Source: Sulfurovum lithotrophicum (lineage in GTDB: Bacteria > Campylobacterota > Campylobacteria > Campylobacterales > Sulfurovaceae). From it: a stretch of DNA of 64,000 nt. A program made the position numbers and the translations under genes. Location of the stretch: assembly GCF_000987835.1 (NCBI RefSeq), contig NZ_CP011308.1, positions 1,736,001 to 1,800,000 on the forward strand. Direction: 5' to 3'. Numbering within the stretch: position 1 is the stretch's first letter; every line of letters begins with the position of its first letter. Shown here piece after piece: positions 19,412 to 28,675 of this stretch. The notes under the pieces were generated by a model. It saw only the letters and a program-made list of their open reading frames with translations, did no database searches and was not told the DNA's origin.

Positions 19412-19873
19412 CTATACAAAATACTCTTCAATGATCTGAGGGAAGAGTTTCATGGTTTTTCTGGCTTTGTCGATCTTGGGCTGGAATATCTCGGAGGAAG
19501 CAGGGAAATCCTGCATCAGCTCCTGATAGATCACGATCTTTCCTTCCATATGCTTCCCGAGTGCATCGAGCACCGCCTCCATATTCTCTTTGCTTGTCGC
19601 ATACTTCATCAGCAGTTCGAACATTCTTTTTCTCGGATGGATCGCCATGGAATCGCCTGCTTCAAGCGCGATATCCTTGATGTCCCATCGTGAAACATAA
19701 ATACCGCTTACCGCAGGAGAGACCAGTTTGGCATACAGTGCTTCCGTGTAGGAGGGGTAGTCTTTCAGGTCCGTCTCTTCATCACTGGCACAGCTGCCGT
19801 CCACGCACGCTTCTTCATTAATATTAAAGTTCTCGAACTCTTTTCTCAGGTCTTCCATGTTTCTTTCATTCAT
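19412..19873 (-). CDS. Conserved-looking hypothetical protein of the molybdoenzyme locus
   Basis: 153 residues, mostly helical in appearance, with two cysteines near the N-terminus (ACVDGSCASDEE) and a C-terminal helical region (KIDKARKTMKLFPQIIEEYF). Coupled to the upstream gene by a 4-nt overlap and last in the oxidoreductase-torD-ferredoxin series. No family recognised; an accessory or assembly role is only suggested by position. Confidence 0.6.
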   Translation of the reverse strand: MNERNMEDLRKEFENFNINEEACVDGSCASDEETDLKDYPSYTEALYAKLVSPAVSGIYVSRWDIKDIALEAGDSMAIHPRKRMFELLMKYATSKENMEAVLDALGKHMEGKIVIYQELMQDFPASSEIFQPKIDKARKTMKLFPQIIEEYFV

Positions 19874-20346
19874 TGTTTTTCTCCTATTAACGTTGGTATC
19901 TCATCCGCATCTATCCTGGCACCAAACCATCGGTTGGCAAGCAGCATCATCTTGGCGACGAACAGTATCTGCTCATCGAGGAATTCAGGCTTGTTAAAAA
20001 GGGCTTTGGCTTTATCATCGAGACAATGGCCATGAACCTTTCCCTCTGCTACTTCGATGAACTCGACATGTTTTTCTCTCTGTGCACATTCATCGAGCGT
20101 ATCGCAGTACTGCAGCGCTTTCTCCTGGAACTCCTTCTCCAGCATCATCCGGTCAACCTTGGACTGTCCTACACTTGTCATCGTGAAGTCAAAGTGCTCG
20201 TCTTTGATGTTCAAAGCGATCGCTGTGGCATTGATACCGTTGTGTTTGAGTATACGGTTAAAGTACTTTCTCATATACCCGGTCTGGGCGTTGTACCCAA
20301 GGATCGTACACAAGCCCGTATCGGGTTTTATCTCTTCAGGTCTCAT
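19870..20346 (-). CDS. Hypothetical protein of the molybdoenzyme locus
   Basis: 158 residues, soluble, starting at ATG 20346, which overlaps the ferredoxin stop by 4 nt. The N-terminal half (TILGYNAQTGYMRKYFNRIL, then NATAIALNIKDEHFDF) faintly recalls a shikimate-dehydrogenase-type fold, which I would not rely on. Cysteines are scattered. Both neighbours overlap it, so the three are surely co-translated. Confidence 0.6.
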   Translation of the reverse strand: MRPEEIKPDTGLCTILGYNAQTGYMRKYFNRILKHNGINATAIALNIKDEHFDFTMTSVGQSKVDRMMLEKEFQEKALQYCDTLDECAQREKHVEFIEVAEGKVHGHCLDDKAKALFNKPEFLDEQILFVAKMMLLANRWFGARIDADEIPTLIGEKQ

Positions 20347-21494
20347 TCTTTCTCTCCAGACATTTTCTTCGCATTCTCATGAAGGAACATCGCTTCTTCC
20401 TCTTCTACCATACATCTCGGGCAGGTTACTTCCCCGCCGGTGTAGGTAAAGTAATTTCCGCATTCATTACAGCGTTTGACAGAGAAGGTCGCCAGTGTCC
20501 GCTGTGTCGGCTCAAAAAACTCTTTTATCTCGAAGCCTTTCTGCAGATGGATCGCATCGGGTTCACAGGCATCGTGGCAGAGACGGCACTTCAGGCAGAG
20601 CATCGCATCGAAATGGATCAGTGAGAATTTACCATCGGATGAAAGTGCACCCGTCGGGCAGATGCGGTAGCAGATCTGGCAGTTCGTACAGTTATCATCG
20701 ATATATTTCTGTGAGACGAAACTGATCTCCTCTTCCGGAAGTACTTCTAATACGTCAGGTACACCTGCACGTTTGAGTGTAGTAAAAAGAATCTTGCGTT
20801 TGTCAGGCAGCTGTTTATCTTTGATCTTTTCGACTACGGAAACATCGATGTCAAAACGCTGAAGCTCGTCGGCATCCACTGCTTCATCAAAGGCTTTCTT
20901 ATGCTTAATAACCCCTTTGAGAGACACATTCCCCAGGAAAGAACGTCTCGATAAAACTTCCTCTTCGCTACTCCCGTCATTCCCAGCCTGATCCGGGATC
21001 TTCTGCGATCCTGAGTCATCTTCAGGATGATGCGGCATATCATCGACATTCGTTTCAAGCTGTTTATCCGAAAAACTCGACAAAACAAAATTGGCCTCAT
21101 CTATCGTCTTTTCAATATGTTCGAAAAGGATCGAATCAGGATCATAGACGCTCAGGTCAAGGGTAATGGGTTCTTCGCTTGCCAGAGCGAGGGAAATGAG
21201 GTGTTCCACACTCAGAACAGAGAGACAGGGTACATTGATATTGGGTGAGATCAGCCTGACTTTCGATTCCAGAAAGGTGAAAAAGAACTCTGTGGTCGAA
21301 AAATCCGACAGAGCAAAAGCTTCGGTAGGACATACGCCTACGCAGGCAGCCGCTTCCACTCCTGTAGCCGTTTTGAAGGTGGGCAGATTGTCCTGCATTG
21401 AAATGGAATCGGGACAGATATCCATACATTTGGTGCACTCGGAGAATTTACTTTTGGCCCTGACGCAGGAGGCCACATCGAAATGCAGTTTCAT
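20343..21494 (-). CDS. Multi-cluster ferredoxin with C-terminal zinc-ribbon-like motif
   Basis: 383 residues. An N-terminal cysteine group (CVRAKSKFSECTKCMDICP, then CVGVCP) suggests one or two 4Fe-4S clusters. A second pair lies at about residues 268-315 (CTNCQICYRICPTGAL; CLKCRLCHDACEP), and a rubredoxin/zinc-ribbon-like CNECG...CPRC closes the protein. Probably shuttles electrons to or assists the molybdoenzyme. A short linker (HHPEDD...KIPDQAGNDGSS) is coded by an inserted palindromic repeat. Lies between torD and two unknown genes, with 3-nt spacing or overlaps. Confidence 0.85.
   Translation of the reverse strand: MKLHFDVASCVRAKSKFSECTKCMDICPDSISMQDNLPTFKTATGVEAAACVGVCPTEAFALSDFSTTEFFFTFLESKVRLISPNINVPCLSVLSVEHLISLALASEEPITLDLSVYDPDSILFEHIEKTIDEANFVLSSFSDKQLETNVDDMPHHPEDDSGSQKIPDQAGNDGSSEEEVLSRRSFLGNVSLKGVIKHKKAFDEAVDADELQRFDIDVSVVEKIKDKQLPDKRKILFTTLKRAGVPDVLEVLPEEEISFVSQKYIDDNCTNCQICYRICPTGALSSDGKFSLIHFDAMLCLKCRLCHDACEPDAIHLQKGFEIKEFFEPTQRTLATFSVKRCNECGNYFTYTGGEVTCPRCMVEEEEAMFLHENAKKMSGEKE
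20974..21036. repeat. Palindromic repeat inserted inside the ferredoxin gene
   Basis: The segment holds GTCATTCCCAGCC, then GATCCGGGATC and a paired TCCTGAGTCATCTTCAGGA. These are typical pieces of proteobacterial intergenic palindromes. Here it is translated, yielding KIPDQAGNDG in a variable linker between the two ferredoxin domains. The reading frame is kept. A related repeat lies between fur and lysS (55886-55934). Confidence 0.6.
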
Positions 21495-21497
21495 AAA

Positions 21498-22145
21498 TTA
21501 CTGTATATCCTGGCAGAAGGTATCGAGCTTCTCATTGACATATTCATAATCACTAAGCAGGAACTCCAGGGTCAATTCCGCACCGTCATGATAGAGCGGC
21601 GTTCTTGACTCTCTTTTGGCATTGATGAGGAACATGGAGCCCCACTCCAGAAGATGGTCTTTCAGAAAGCCTTTCTGGATCTGGAAGAGTTCGCATATCC
21701 CCTCTTTGTCGTTGGCTTCAAGTGCTTTGAGCTGTGCATTACAGAGCATATACATGAATTCCAGTTCTACCCCGATATGGTCGCCGCTGACCACTCTGGC
21801 TTTATCCAGTTCGACTCGGAAATCCAAAGCATCATAGAGTTCGATCACCGGATTTCCATTCCCGCTGTCGATCATCTGATCCTCTCTGACATAGAAACTT
21901 TCATACGGCACAAGATGCATCAGAAAAAGATTGGTAAAATCCACATTATAATACTGTTCAATCAGTTCCTGTGTCTTAAAATCTTTACGCTTGGACCAGT
22001 TTCTGTAATTGGGAAAAAGAGAAAGCAGATTTTCATCTTTTTCTATCGTATCCAAAAAAGCTTCATCCACTTCCGTGATCATCAATCTTGATATCAATGC
22101 ATACAATGCTACTCTATTCTCTAAATCCTGTTTTAATTCTTGCAT
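21498..22145 (-). CDS. TorD/DmsD-family molybdoenzyme chaperone
   Basis: 215 residues, all helical. The N-terminus VALYALISRLMITEVDEAFL and central LVPYESFYVREDQM are typical of TorD-like proteins that bind Tat signal peptides of molybdoenzymes and hold the apo-enzyme until cofactor insertion. It directly follows the Tat-exported catalytic subunit. The ATG at 22145 is used here; a GTG three codons earlier is possible. Partner assignment is by context. Confidence 0.85.
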   Translation of the reverse strand: MQELKQDLENRVALYALISRLMITEVDEAFLDTIEKDENLLSLFPNYRNWSKRKDFKTQELIEQYYNVDFTNLFLMHLVPYESFYVREDQMIDSGNGNPVIELYDALDFRVELDKARVVSGDHIGVELEFMYMLCNAQLKALEANDKEGICELFQIQKGFLKDHLLEWGSMFLINAKRESRTPLYHDGAELTLEFLLSDYEYVNEKLDTFCQDIQ

Positions 22146-22256
22146 ATGGTTCACTGCCTTTTTAGCTTAGTCACTTGTTGCGGTAATATACCACTTTCAA
22201 AATAAATTTAACTTAAGAAACATGTCAAAAGAAAATTATTTGGAAAATTGTATGAA

Positions 22257-22283
22257 CAGGGGCAGACAGATGTCTGTCCCCAT
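22257..22283 (-). terminator. Strong hairpin between oxidoreductase and torD genes
   Basis: GGGGCAGACA pairs with TGTCTGTCCCC (one bulge) 13 bp past the stop of the catalytic-subunit gene. The minus-strand tail is TGTTCATACAATTTTCC, without a clean T-run. It may end or attenuate transcription, lowering torD relative to the structural genes. Confidence 0.5.
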
Positions 22284-22295
22284 ATTGTAAGAGTG

Positions 22296-25200
22296 TTATG
22301 CTTTGATATCTACAGTATAAGCTTTCAGTGTCAATGGCACTGCCGGTCTCTTAATGTGAACCGGTCTTCTCAGTTTGTCACCTGGAGCCAACGGACGTGT
22401 CAGTCTGTCTCTCCATGCCTGATAGACTTTGAAGTTGTTGTCATAGTTCACATAGATATCACCGATCTTGTCATCTTTGCCGGCTTTTTCTATACTGACC
22501 TTCTGATGCCATGCGTGGTTACCACCGATAGGATCCGGATGTGAAGGTGCCACGGCATTTTGCCATGAACCGCTCAAACCATCCCACCAGATGTTGTCAA
22601 GGTCCTTGTTGTACTCTTTGAACTGCCACGTATCTCTACGTGCCTGCATACCTTCATTGATACCCTCTTTTGGTTTCATCGTACCGATCTTGCCATCCAT
22701 AGTCATATCGAACAGTGGAGCACCAAGACCGAGAACACCTAGTTTATGCTCGAATCCTGGGATCTCTACCGCATTCTTGAGCTTCCATCTACCTGCATGG
22801 TGTGAACAGGCAAGAACACCAGGCATCGTACCTTCCGTCGGTACCGCCATCGCGATGAAGTAACCGGACTCAAGGCCGGACACGGTATCGGTGATCGTTA
22901 CTTTGATCGGATCTTCTCTTTTGATACCGAGACGTTTCGCATCTTCCGTATTGATCCAGACCGGGTTATGGTTCTGTGAAATTTCCATCAAGTGCTTCGA
23001 GTTGACTGAACGTGTATGAATGTTATACGGCAATCTAAATACCGTGTTCAGTGCAAAGTCATTATCCTTTTGCATAAAGTCGTGGTGCACCTGTGTAACG
23101 AGATGTACCATATCTTTACGCTCCTGCGCATTTCTTGGATAAATAGGAATAGCATACTCAGGCCATTTCCACTCTGTCAGCCATTTACAATAGAACTCCA
23201 GTTTACCGCTGAGTGTATGGAATCCTTGCTTGATCTCACCATCAACCTCAACACCGATTGGCTTCATTCCGCCAAAAACATGGTCTTCAACAAGCAATGT
23301 ACCATATTCATCTTTTTCTACATCACTGATATCATATTCGTGACCATGAGCGATATATTTGTCACCCTCTCTTTTGAGTGGTCTCTCCTGCGGTCTGAAG
23401 ATATGGTCTTCTTCCAGCCATGTACCCATATCTCTCATCATCTCATAGTTGGGATACTTTGAGTTGGGATACTTGAGTTTTGCTGTCTTTCTAAGGTTAG
23501 GAAGCTTGTCAAAGGCTGCCTGATACCATTCAGGGATCGTTACCGCTCTGTTTGGATCTTCTTTGGAAGCCCAGAACTTTCTGACACCGAGACTTCCGTC
23601 AGGATCGACATGGTGAACCATGATGTTCGCCCAGAATTCCACTTCTTCCCAAATTTCACCAAGTCCTGCAGTAGTGTGTGCTTCCAAGGTAGCACGTGCC
23701 GGATCTTTAGGTTTCCATCCGAGTTTTTCAAGCGCAACTCTGAGTGCAGGGTTCTTGAAGCTCAACCATCTTGCCGGTTTTGTAGGCTCGGATGATTGAT
23801 CATGTCTTTCACCTGCAAGTCCTACAGGCAATACAAAATCACAGTACCAGTTGGTCTCTGACCATGTAGGAGAGAGGTTGAATGCCATTTCAATCTTATC
23901 TTCTCTTTTAAGCGCTTCGATCCATCTGAAACCGTCCGGGTTGATCCAGACAGGGTTGTACATACGGGGGATCCACACAGCGAGTTTTTCTGGTATGGAG
24001 TTAAGCCCTTTTTTCTTCCACTTCGCTCTCCACTCATCATCAAGCAGCAAATGTGGCATGATATGAGACATTTCAAATGAACTTAACGGATATTCAGGCG
24101 GCCATGCGATCTCATTCCACACATCGACTCGTGGAGGTCTTTCTCCTGCAACGGTTGCTGCATCACCTTTACCGTTCACAGAGATAACATGCCAGTGGTG
24201 CAGTCCCACACCACCGATATTTCCTGCCATGGCACCACGAAGTGCCAACGGGAAGAAACCGGAACGTGTATTCATCCAGCTACCTCTGTGACCGATCGTA
24301 CCGGCTCTCCAAAGGTAAGTAGTAATTCTGTCACCTGCATCAATGAACATCTCAAAGAGTTCATCAAGTTTATGGCCATATCCTTCCATTTTACATTCTT
24401 TGATGACGAATTCTTTCGTATAAGGTGAATAGATCTCTTTGAGCATCTCGATAAAGCTTTCATAACTTTCATCCTGAGGTACCTGCTTCATGTAGCCTTT
24501 GGATACCATCAGAGACAACTGCTCTTTGTCGTTCATCAATTGATCCCAGTTCACCCAGTTCTTGAAGAAGGCATGATTTACCAGAGACTTTCCGTGAATA
24601 TCTGTTTCATTCAGAATTCTGTTTGCAAGATGCAGATAAAGTGCTGCTTCTGTTCCCGGCCATACAGGTATCCAAAGATCGGCAATACCCGCTGAGTTGG
24701 AGAGTCTCGGGTCCATTACAACAAGCTTTGCACCTTTTCTTCTTGCATCGGCAATATACCCTGCCGACTGCTGGAAATAGTGTCCCGCATCCGCTGCATG
24801 GGATGACTGAAGGAATACCAGTTTTGCATTAGCCCAATCCGGAGAGTTTCTGTCATCGTTCGTCCACTGGATCGTACCCTGCCTAGCACCTGCCGAACAG
24901 ATGTTGGTGTGTGAATCATACCCGTCGAGACCCATTGAGTGCGGTACACGGTGACCGAAACCGTTCTCATTCGGACGACCGACATGGTACATGATCATCT
25001 TTTTGGAGACTTCGTCACCTTTTTTAAGCGTATCATGCATCTTTTTACCGATCTTAGCCATCGCTTCATCCCAAGTGGTTCTTACCCACTTGCCTTCACC
25101 TCTTTTGGAGCCCGGAGCTCTCATCAAAGGGAAAGGGATCCTGTCCGGATCATACATTTGGGTTTGTGATGCATACCCTTTGGCACAGTTTCTACCACGG

Positions 25201-25649
25201 CTTCCTGCATGAAGCGGGTTACCCATGTATTTCTTCACAAAAAGATCTTTGGGATTCTTGGTTCTTTTATACTCACCGATCTCGACCCATGCAGTCAGAC
25301 CACACTGCGCCTCACAGTTGGAACATACGGTAGGAACCAGCATGAACTCATTGACTTTGATTCCGTCAGGGTTGTCTTCGCCTCTGATACCGTTTCTTTC
25401 GGCACCACCTCTTTTCCAGTCATCGCCATCCAACTCTTTAAAGCTGTCCCACTGTTCGAACGGTGGATAGAATGAAAGTGTTTCCGGTGTCGCCGTGAAC
25501 GATTTGTCTTCAGCTGTTGCAGGGGTATCTACGATCGTCTCGAACACACCTGCTGCCAGAGTTGCACCGGCTACAGAATAGGCTGTCCCTTTCAGGAAAC
25601 TTCTTCTGCTCTCTATAAAATTCGTATCATTTTTCATTGATTTTGTCAT
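22296..25649 (-). CDS. Tat-exported molybdopterin oxidoreductase, catalytic subunit (PsrA/TtrA/SoeA-like)
   Basis: 1117 residues. A twin-arginine signal (SRRSFLK, residues 14-20) predicts export with cofactor. A 4Fe-4S site is formed by C109, C112, C116 and C155. The probable molybdenum ligand is C251 in SHTNICSAGARQGT, which argues for the polysulfide/tetrathionate/sulfite branch of the DMSO-reductase family rather than the serine-ligated TMAO/DMSO enzymes. The protein is longer than PsrA (about 760). Substrate is inferred to be a sulfur compound from the adjacent sox locus; arsenate-type enzymes are not excluded. GGAGG precedes the ATG. Confidence 0.85.
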   Translation of the reverse strand: MTKSMKNDTNFIESRRSFLKGTAYSVAGATLAAGVFETIVDTPATAEDKSFTATPETLSFYPPFEQWDSFKELDGDDWKRGGAERNGIRGEDNPDGIKVNEFMLVPTVCSNCEAQCGLTAWVEIGEYKRTKNPKDLFVKKYMGNPLHAGSRGRNCAKGYASQTQMYDPDRIPFPLMRAPGSKRGEGKWVRTTWDEAMAKIGKKMHDTLKKGDEVSKKMIMYHVGRPNENGFGHRVPHSMGLDGYDSHTNICSAGARQGTIQWTNDDRNSPDWANAKLVFLQSSHAADAGHYFQQSAGYIADARRKGAKLVVMDPRLSNSAGIADLWIPVWPGTEAALYLHLANRILNETDIHGKSLVNHAFFKNWVNWDQLMNDKEQLSLMVSKGYMKQVPQDESYESFIEMLKEIYSPYTKEFVIKECKMEGYGHKLDELFEMFIDAGDRITTYLWRAGTIGHRGSWMNTRSGFFPLALRGAMAGNIGGVGLHHWHVISVNGKGDAATVAGERPPRVDVWNEIAWPPEYPLSSFEMSHIMPHLLLDDEWRAKWKKKGLNSIPEKLAVWIPRMYNPVWINPDGFRWIEALKREDKIEMAFNLSPTWSETNWYCDFVLPVGLAGERHDQSSEPTKPARWLSFKNPALRVALEKLGWKPKDPARATLEAHTTAGLGEIWEEVEFWANIMVHHVDPDGSLGVRKFWASKEDPNRAVTIPEWYQAAFDKLPNLRKTAKLKYPNSKYPNYEMMRDMGTWLEEDHIFRPQERPLKREGDKYIAHGHEYDISDVEKDEYGTLLVEDHVFGGMKPIGVEVDGEIKQGFHTLSGKLEFYCKWLTEWKWPEYAIPIYPRNAQERKDMVHLVTQVHHDFMQKDNDFALNTVFRLPYNIHTRSVNSKHLMEISQNHNPVWINTEDAKRLGIKREDPIKVTITDTVSGLESGYFIAMAVPTEGTMPGVLACSHHAGRWKLKNAVEIPGFEHKLGVLGLGAPLFDMTMDGKIGTMKPKEGINEGMQARRDTWQFKEYNKDLDNIWWDGLSGSWQNAVAPSHPDPIGGNHAWHQKVSIEKAGKDDKIGDIYVNYDNNFKVYQAWRDRLTRPLAPGDKLRRPVHIKRPAVPLTLKAYTVDIKA

Positions 25650-25660
25650 ACATATCCTCC

Positions 25661-26608
25661 TTAACTCAAGTTTAGCAATTGTGGGATTTTAAGCCATACA
25701 TCTTTTGCCATATACAGCCCGATCAATGCCAAAATAGCGGCGAATCTAAGCATTGTTTTATTGTCTTCTTTCATATTCTTGACTGCAAGGAAGAATGGAA
25801 TGATAAATCCAAGCACCATTGCGAACCAGAACTCTGCATTGTACTCTCCGCCGGAGTGAACGTATGCTAATGTCGCTTCTGCTTCAGCAGACTTGAATGA
25901 GAAGAAATACTCACCCATATACATCAGGAAGGAGAAGAACGTCGCGATCGCCAATACAAGTGCAAGGTCTCTTCTGCTTTCTTTGCTCCATGAACCGGAG
26001 ATGAAGATAAGACCTGCCGAACCTGCCAGGAGCGCTGCCCACATCATTTGCATGACTTCCGCAGGCGCTTGCCACAACTCTCTCGCAGAAGCTTCCGCCA
26101 TGATGATCGCTGTGTACAGTGTTACAGGAACTGCCAGGAACACAACAAATGGAAAGAGTTTCTCATACAAAGCACTGTGTTCTCTAGCCGCTTTGGCGCA
26201 GGCACCGTGTTTTCTGACATTTGGGTGTGCATCAAAGTAACCAATTACCATCAGGATCGTAATAAGGCCGGTAAAGAGCGACGCCATCCAGGCACCGACC
26301 GTGATTGCTGATGTCCAATGCGGGTGCAGGAAGATATTGATCATTCTGTACGGCTGATGAAGGTCCGTCAGCGTGAAAAGAAGGAAAATATTTAAAAAGA
26401 TGAAGGAGATAAGCGGCATCATCCATCTAATGTTCGGCATCTCTTCTTTCTTGTGTCTGTATAGCAAAAATGCACCTACAAGGATCACACCTGTACCCAC
26501 AGATTTAGCCCACATGTTTAATGTGATCATCCAGCCCCAGATAATACCTGGAAGCGCGACATCCAATGTTACAACAGCCTGTGTTGCGTGAATTCCATGT
26601 TCTACCAT
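25661..26608 (-). CDS. NrfD/PsrC-type membrane subunit
   Basis: 315 residues with about eight membrane segments, beginning WGWMITLNMWAKSVGTGVILVGAFLLYR. The stretch LTDLHQPYRMINIFLHPHWTSA matches the quinone-pocket region of NrfD/PsrC proteins. It anchors the B and A subunits and exchanges electrons with the quinone pool. The start codon shares one base with the ferredoxin-subunit stop (TAATG), so it is translationally coupled. Confidence 0.88.
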   Translation of the reverse strand: MVEHGIHATQAVVTLDVALPGIIWGWMITLNMWAKSVGTGVILVGAFLLYRHKKEEMPNIRWMMPLISFIFLNIFLLFTLTDLHQPYRMINIFLHPHWTSAITVGAWMASLFTGLITILMVIGYFDAHPNVRKHGACAKAAREHSALYEKLFPFVVFLAVPVTLYTAIIMAEASARELWQAPAEVMQMMWAALLAGSAGLIFISGSWSKESRRDLALVLAIATFFSFLMYMGEYFFSFKSAEAEATLAYVHSGGEYNAEFWFAMVLGFIIPFFLAVKNMKEDNKTMLRFAAILALIGLYMAKDVWLKIPQLLNLS

Positions 26609-27363
26609 TAGTGACCTCCCTCTTCTTCATGAGATTCATGTGAATTGTCAAAATCCATAAAACTTTTATTGTCCAGATGTTCATGCGAAGTGAACGGTGC
26701 AAGGAATCTGTCTATCACACCGTGATGCGGATCACCGATATGCTTCAGGTGTGTCACGTTGTTGAACAGGTTATATCCTTCAAGACGCTGCTGAGCAAGC
26801 GGATTCAATGTCTGGTTACCACCACCTACATAAAAATGTTTCGGGGTAGTGTGTTTTTCTGGTTTACGTACCTGAACAGCACCCTGATGCTCCATGATAT
26901 ACTGGGAAATATGGCTGGTGTCATCATCGATATCACCGAAAATATTTGCCTGTACAGGACAGATAACGACACAGGCAGGCATCATACCGCTTTCGACACG
27001 GTGTGCACAGTAGGTACATTTGTCAGCCGTGTTCGTTTCAGGGTCCATATAGATAGCACCGTAAGGACAGGCCATCATACAACCCGCACATCCAATACAT
27101 CTCGAAGAGTCGACATTCACGATGCCGTTCTCCAAATAATGCAATGCCGATACCGGACAGATTCTCTCACACGGAGCACTTTCACAGTGATTACATCTCA
27201 ACGGTGTAAAAGATCTCGACGTGTCAGGGAATGTCCCTATATCAATATACTTTACACGCAGACGCCAAGAGCCGAGCGGAACTTCATTTTCCACTTTACA
27301 AGCCACTTCACAACCTTTACAACCCATACACAGGTTCAGGTCAACTAAGAAACCTAGTTTCAT
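26608..27363 (-). CDS. Four-cluster ferredoxin subunit (PsrB/DmsB-like)
   Basis: 251 residues. Cysteine groups are CMGCKGCEVAC (12-22), CNHCESAPCERICP, CIGCAGCMMACP and CTYCAHRV...CVVICP, the standard set for four 4Fe-4S clusters of DMSO-reductase-family electron-transfer subunits. A His-rich tail ends the protein. AAGGAGGT stands 4 nt before the ATG. First gene of the operon. Its first 125 bp lie inside unit 1 of the tandem array and are copied twice more as part of the chimeric genes. Confidence 0.92.
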   Translation of the reverse strand: MKLGFLVDLNLCMGCKGCEVACKVENEVPLGSWRLRVKYIDIGTFPDTSRSFTPLRCNHCESAPCERICPVSALHYLENGIVNVDSSRCIGCAGCMMACPYGAIYMDPETNTADKCTYCAHRVESGMMPACVVICPVQANIFGDIDDDTSHISQYIMEHQGAVQVRKPEKHTTPKHFYVGGGNQTLNPLAQQRLEGYNLFNNVTHLKHIGDPHHGVIDRFLAPFTSHEHLDNKSFMDFDNSHESHEEEGGH

Positions 27364-27635
27364 ACTACCTCCTTGAATTTTAGCTATGCTTATAATAATT
27401 ATAAGTACCCGTTAAACGGTGGTTTCGCGGGTTAACGCATAGATTAAGTCTATTCAACTTTGTATTAAAAATGCTTTAGAATCTTCAATAAAAAGAGGCT
27501 TTGGGGCGAACTGTTTCAAAAGTAGCGCTTTTGATCAATTGTCGTGACAGTCAACATCAGTAATAGTGTATTTGGATTTTATGCGGTAGAACAATATGAA
27601 TGTTCTACCAGCTTTTGAGAATGTTTTTGAGGATT
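27364..27635 (-). promoter_or_regulatory. Control region of the molybdoenzyme operon
   Basis: 272 bp without a gene. A near-palindrome CTTATAATAATTATAAG (about 27388-27405) can supply a -10 box for the minus strand. Just upstream is CCCGTTAAACGG and, 16 bp further, GGGTTAACG, giving an inverted CGTTAA/TTAACG pair that could be an operator. The DUF302 gene ends at 27636. Because the region lies inside the repeat unit, identical copies precede both chimeric genes at 31247-31518 and 35130-35401. Confidence 0.5.
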
Positions 27636-28604
27636 TTACTCTGTAAGTTCTGATAAAATTTTATTCATGCTTCCCTGTGCCTCTTCAAGAACCTCAAGTG
27701 ACTCTTTATTTTTTATATCCATTGAAGAGATCCAGTTATAAACACTCGGAAAAGCCAAATGCATACTGTTCTCACCCTTCTTCTTATACATATAGAGTGA
27801 ACATGGTGCGTACGCCCCTGCTTCAGGATGTGTTTTTGCAACCGTATAGATGACTGGAAGTTTACAGATAGAGTAGACATCATAGAAATCATAACCTTCA
27901 TATTTGTTCTCTTTAAAGTCATGATTAAGGTCATTGGTTCCTGCTATCACAAAACCATAGGTAGAGAGCGTTCCCTCAAACTCCATCTTAAACTCTTCCT
28001 TTTCATCTTCCCACTCTTCGGGATCCATCTCCATCTCATAACTTGAAACCAAAGAGCCTTTTGGCTCCTGCACACTGTAGGAGAGTGCTTCAAACTTGCC
28101 TTGAGGCATGGCGGTTTTCAGAGCCTCTTTTACCATTGCTCCTATCTTTACAAGTACCGCATCATCTGCAGGAATCTTCAATATTTTTGCCATCGCCTCT
28201 ACTCTGAGAGAAGAGATTGAAATTTTCTTATCACCTTTTTTGGTATAAATTGACATACTCATAGGAGAGAACATACCGATACTTGGATACTTTTTTGCCA
28301 GCTCAAGTGTCTCTTTTTTACTAAAGAATGTAAAAAGATTATAGACATCAAAACTTGTCTCTTTAAACTTTTTCTTAAACGGTACGTTCATATCTCTGTT
28401 TGCAGAGATAAAGAAACCCTCTTTTTTAAATGCCGCTTCAATAGTTGCGGGTGTAATCTTCCCGCCTGCATTGTCTGAAGTGAATATCTGAATATCACCT
28501 GCTGTACTCTTTTGTGCTGCCGGAGATGCAGATTTCACTTCTTTTGCCCATACTGTACCCATAAATAACGAGAGACACAATATTCCTTTAACTACTATTT
28601 TCAT
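27636..28604 (-). CDS. Exported double-DUF302 protein, copy 1
   Basis: 322 residues. A signal peptide (MKIVVKGILCLSLFMGTVWAKE) predicts a periplasmic protein. Two DUF302-like domains follow: about 60-190 (DVYNLFTFFSKKETLELAKKYP; MFSPMSMSIYTKKGD) and about 200-320 (YDFYDVYSICKLPVIYTVAK; YAPCSLYMYKKKGE). An acidic linker (EMEMDPEEWEDEKEEFKME) separates them. DUF302 proteins recur near sulfur-oxidation genes, but their activity is not known. The ATG at 28604 has AAGG upstream; an in-frame ATG at 28637 is less likely. It has its own promoter with the sox-type box. Confidence 0.85.
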   Translation of the reverse strand: MKIVVKGILCLSLFMGTVWAKEVKSASPAAQKSTAGDIQIFTSDNAGGKITPATIEAAFKKEGFFISANRDMNVPFKKKFKETSFDVYNLFTFFSKKETLELAKKYPSIGMFSPMSMSIYTKKGDKKISISSLRVEAMAKILKIPADDAVLVKIGAMVKEALKTAMPQGKFEALSYSVQEPKGSLVSSYEMEMDPEEWEDEKEEFKMEFEGTLSTYGFVIAGTNDLNHDFKENKYEGYDFYDVYSICKLPVIYTVAKTHPEAGAYAPCSLYMYKKKGENSMHLAFPSVYNWISSMDIKNKESLEVLEEAQGSMNKILSELTE

Positions 28605-28630
28605 CTTTACAACCTTATGTTTAAGTTGCT

Positions 28631-28665
28631 GTATCATACCAATTAAGTGTAAAAATAATGTAAAA
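28631..28665 (-). promoter_or_regulatory. Sox-type promoter box before DUF302 gene, copy 1
   Basis: On the minus strand TTTTACA is repeated with an 11-bp period. The second repeat continues as ACACTT, then 6 nt, then TATGATAC as the -10. The soxX promoter (45104-45138) has the same 35-nt layout. Two direct repeats one helical turn apart are typical for OmpR-family regulators. Confidence 0.6.
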
Positions 28666-28675
28666 TTTGCTACCG

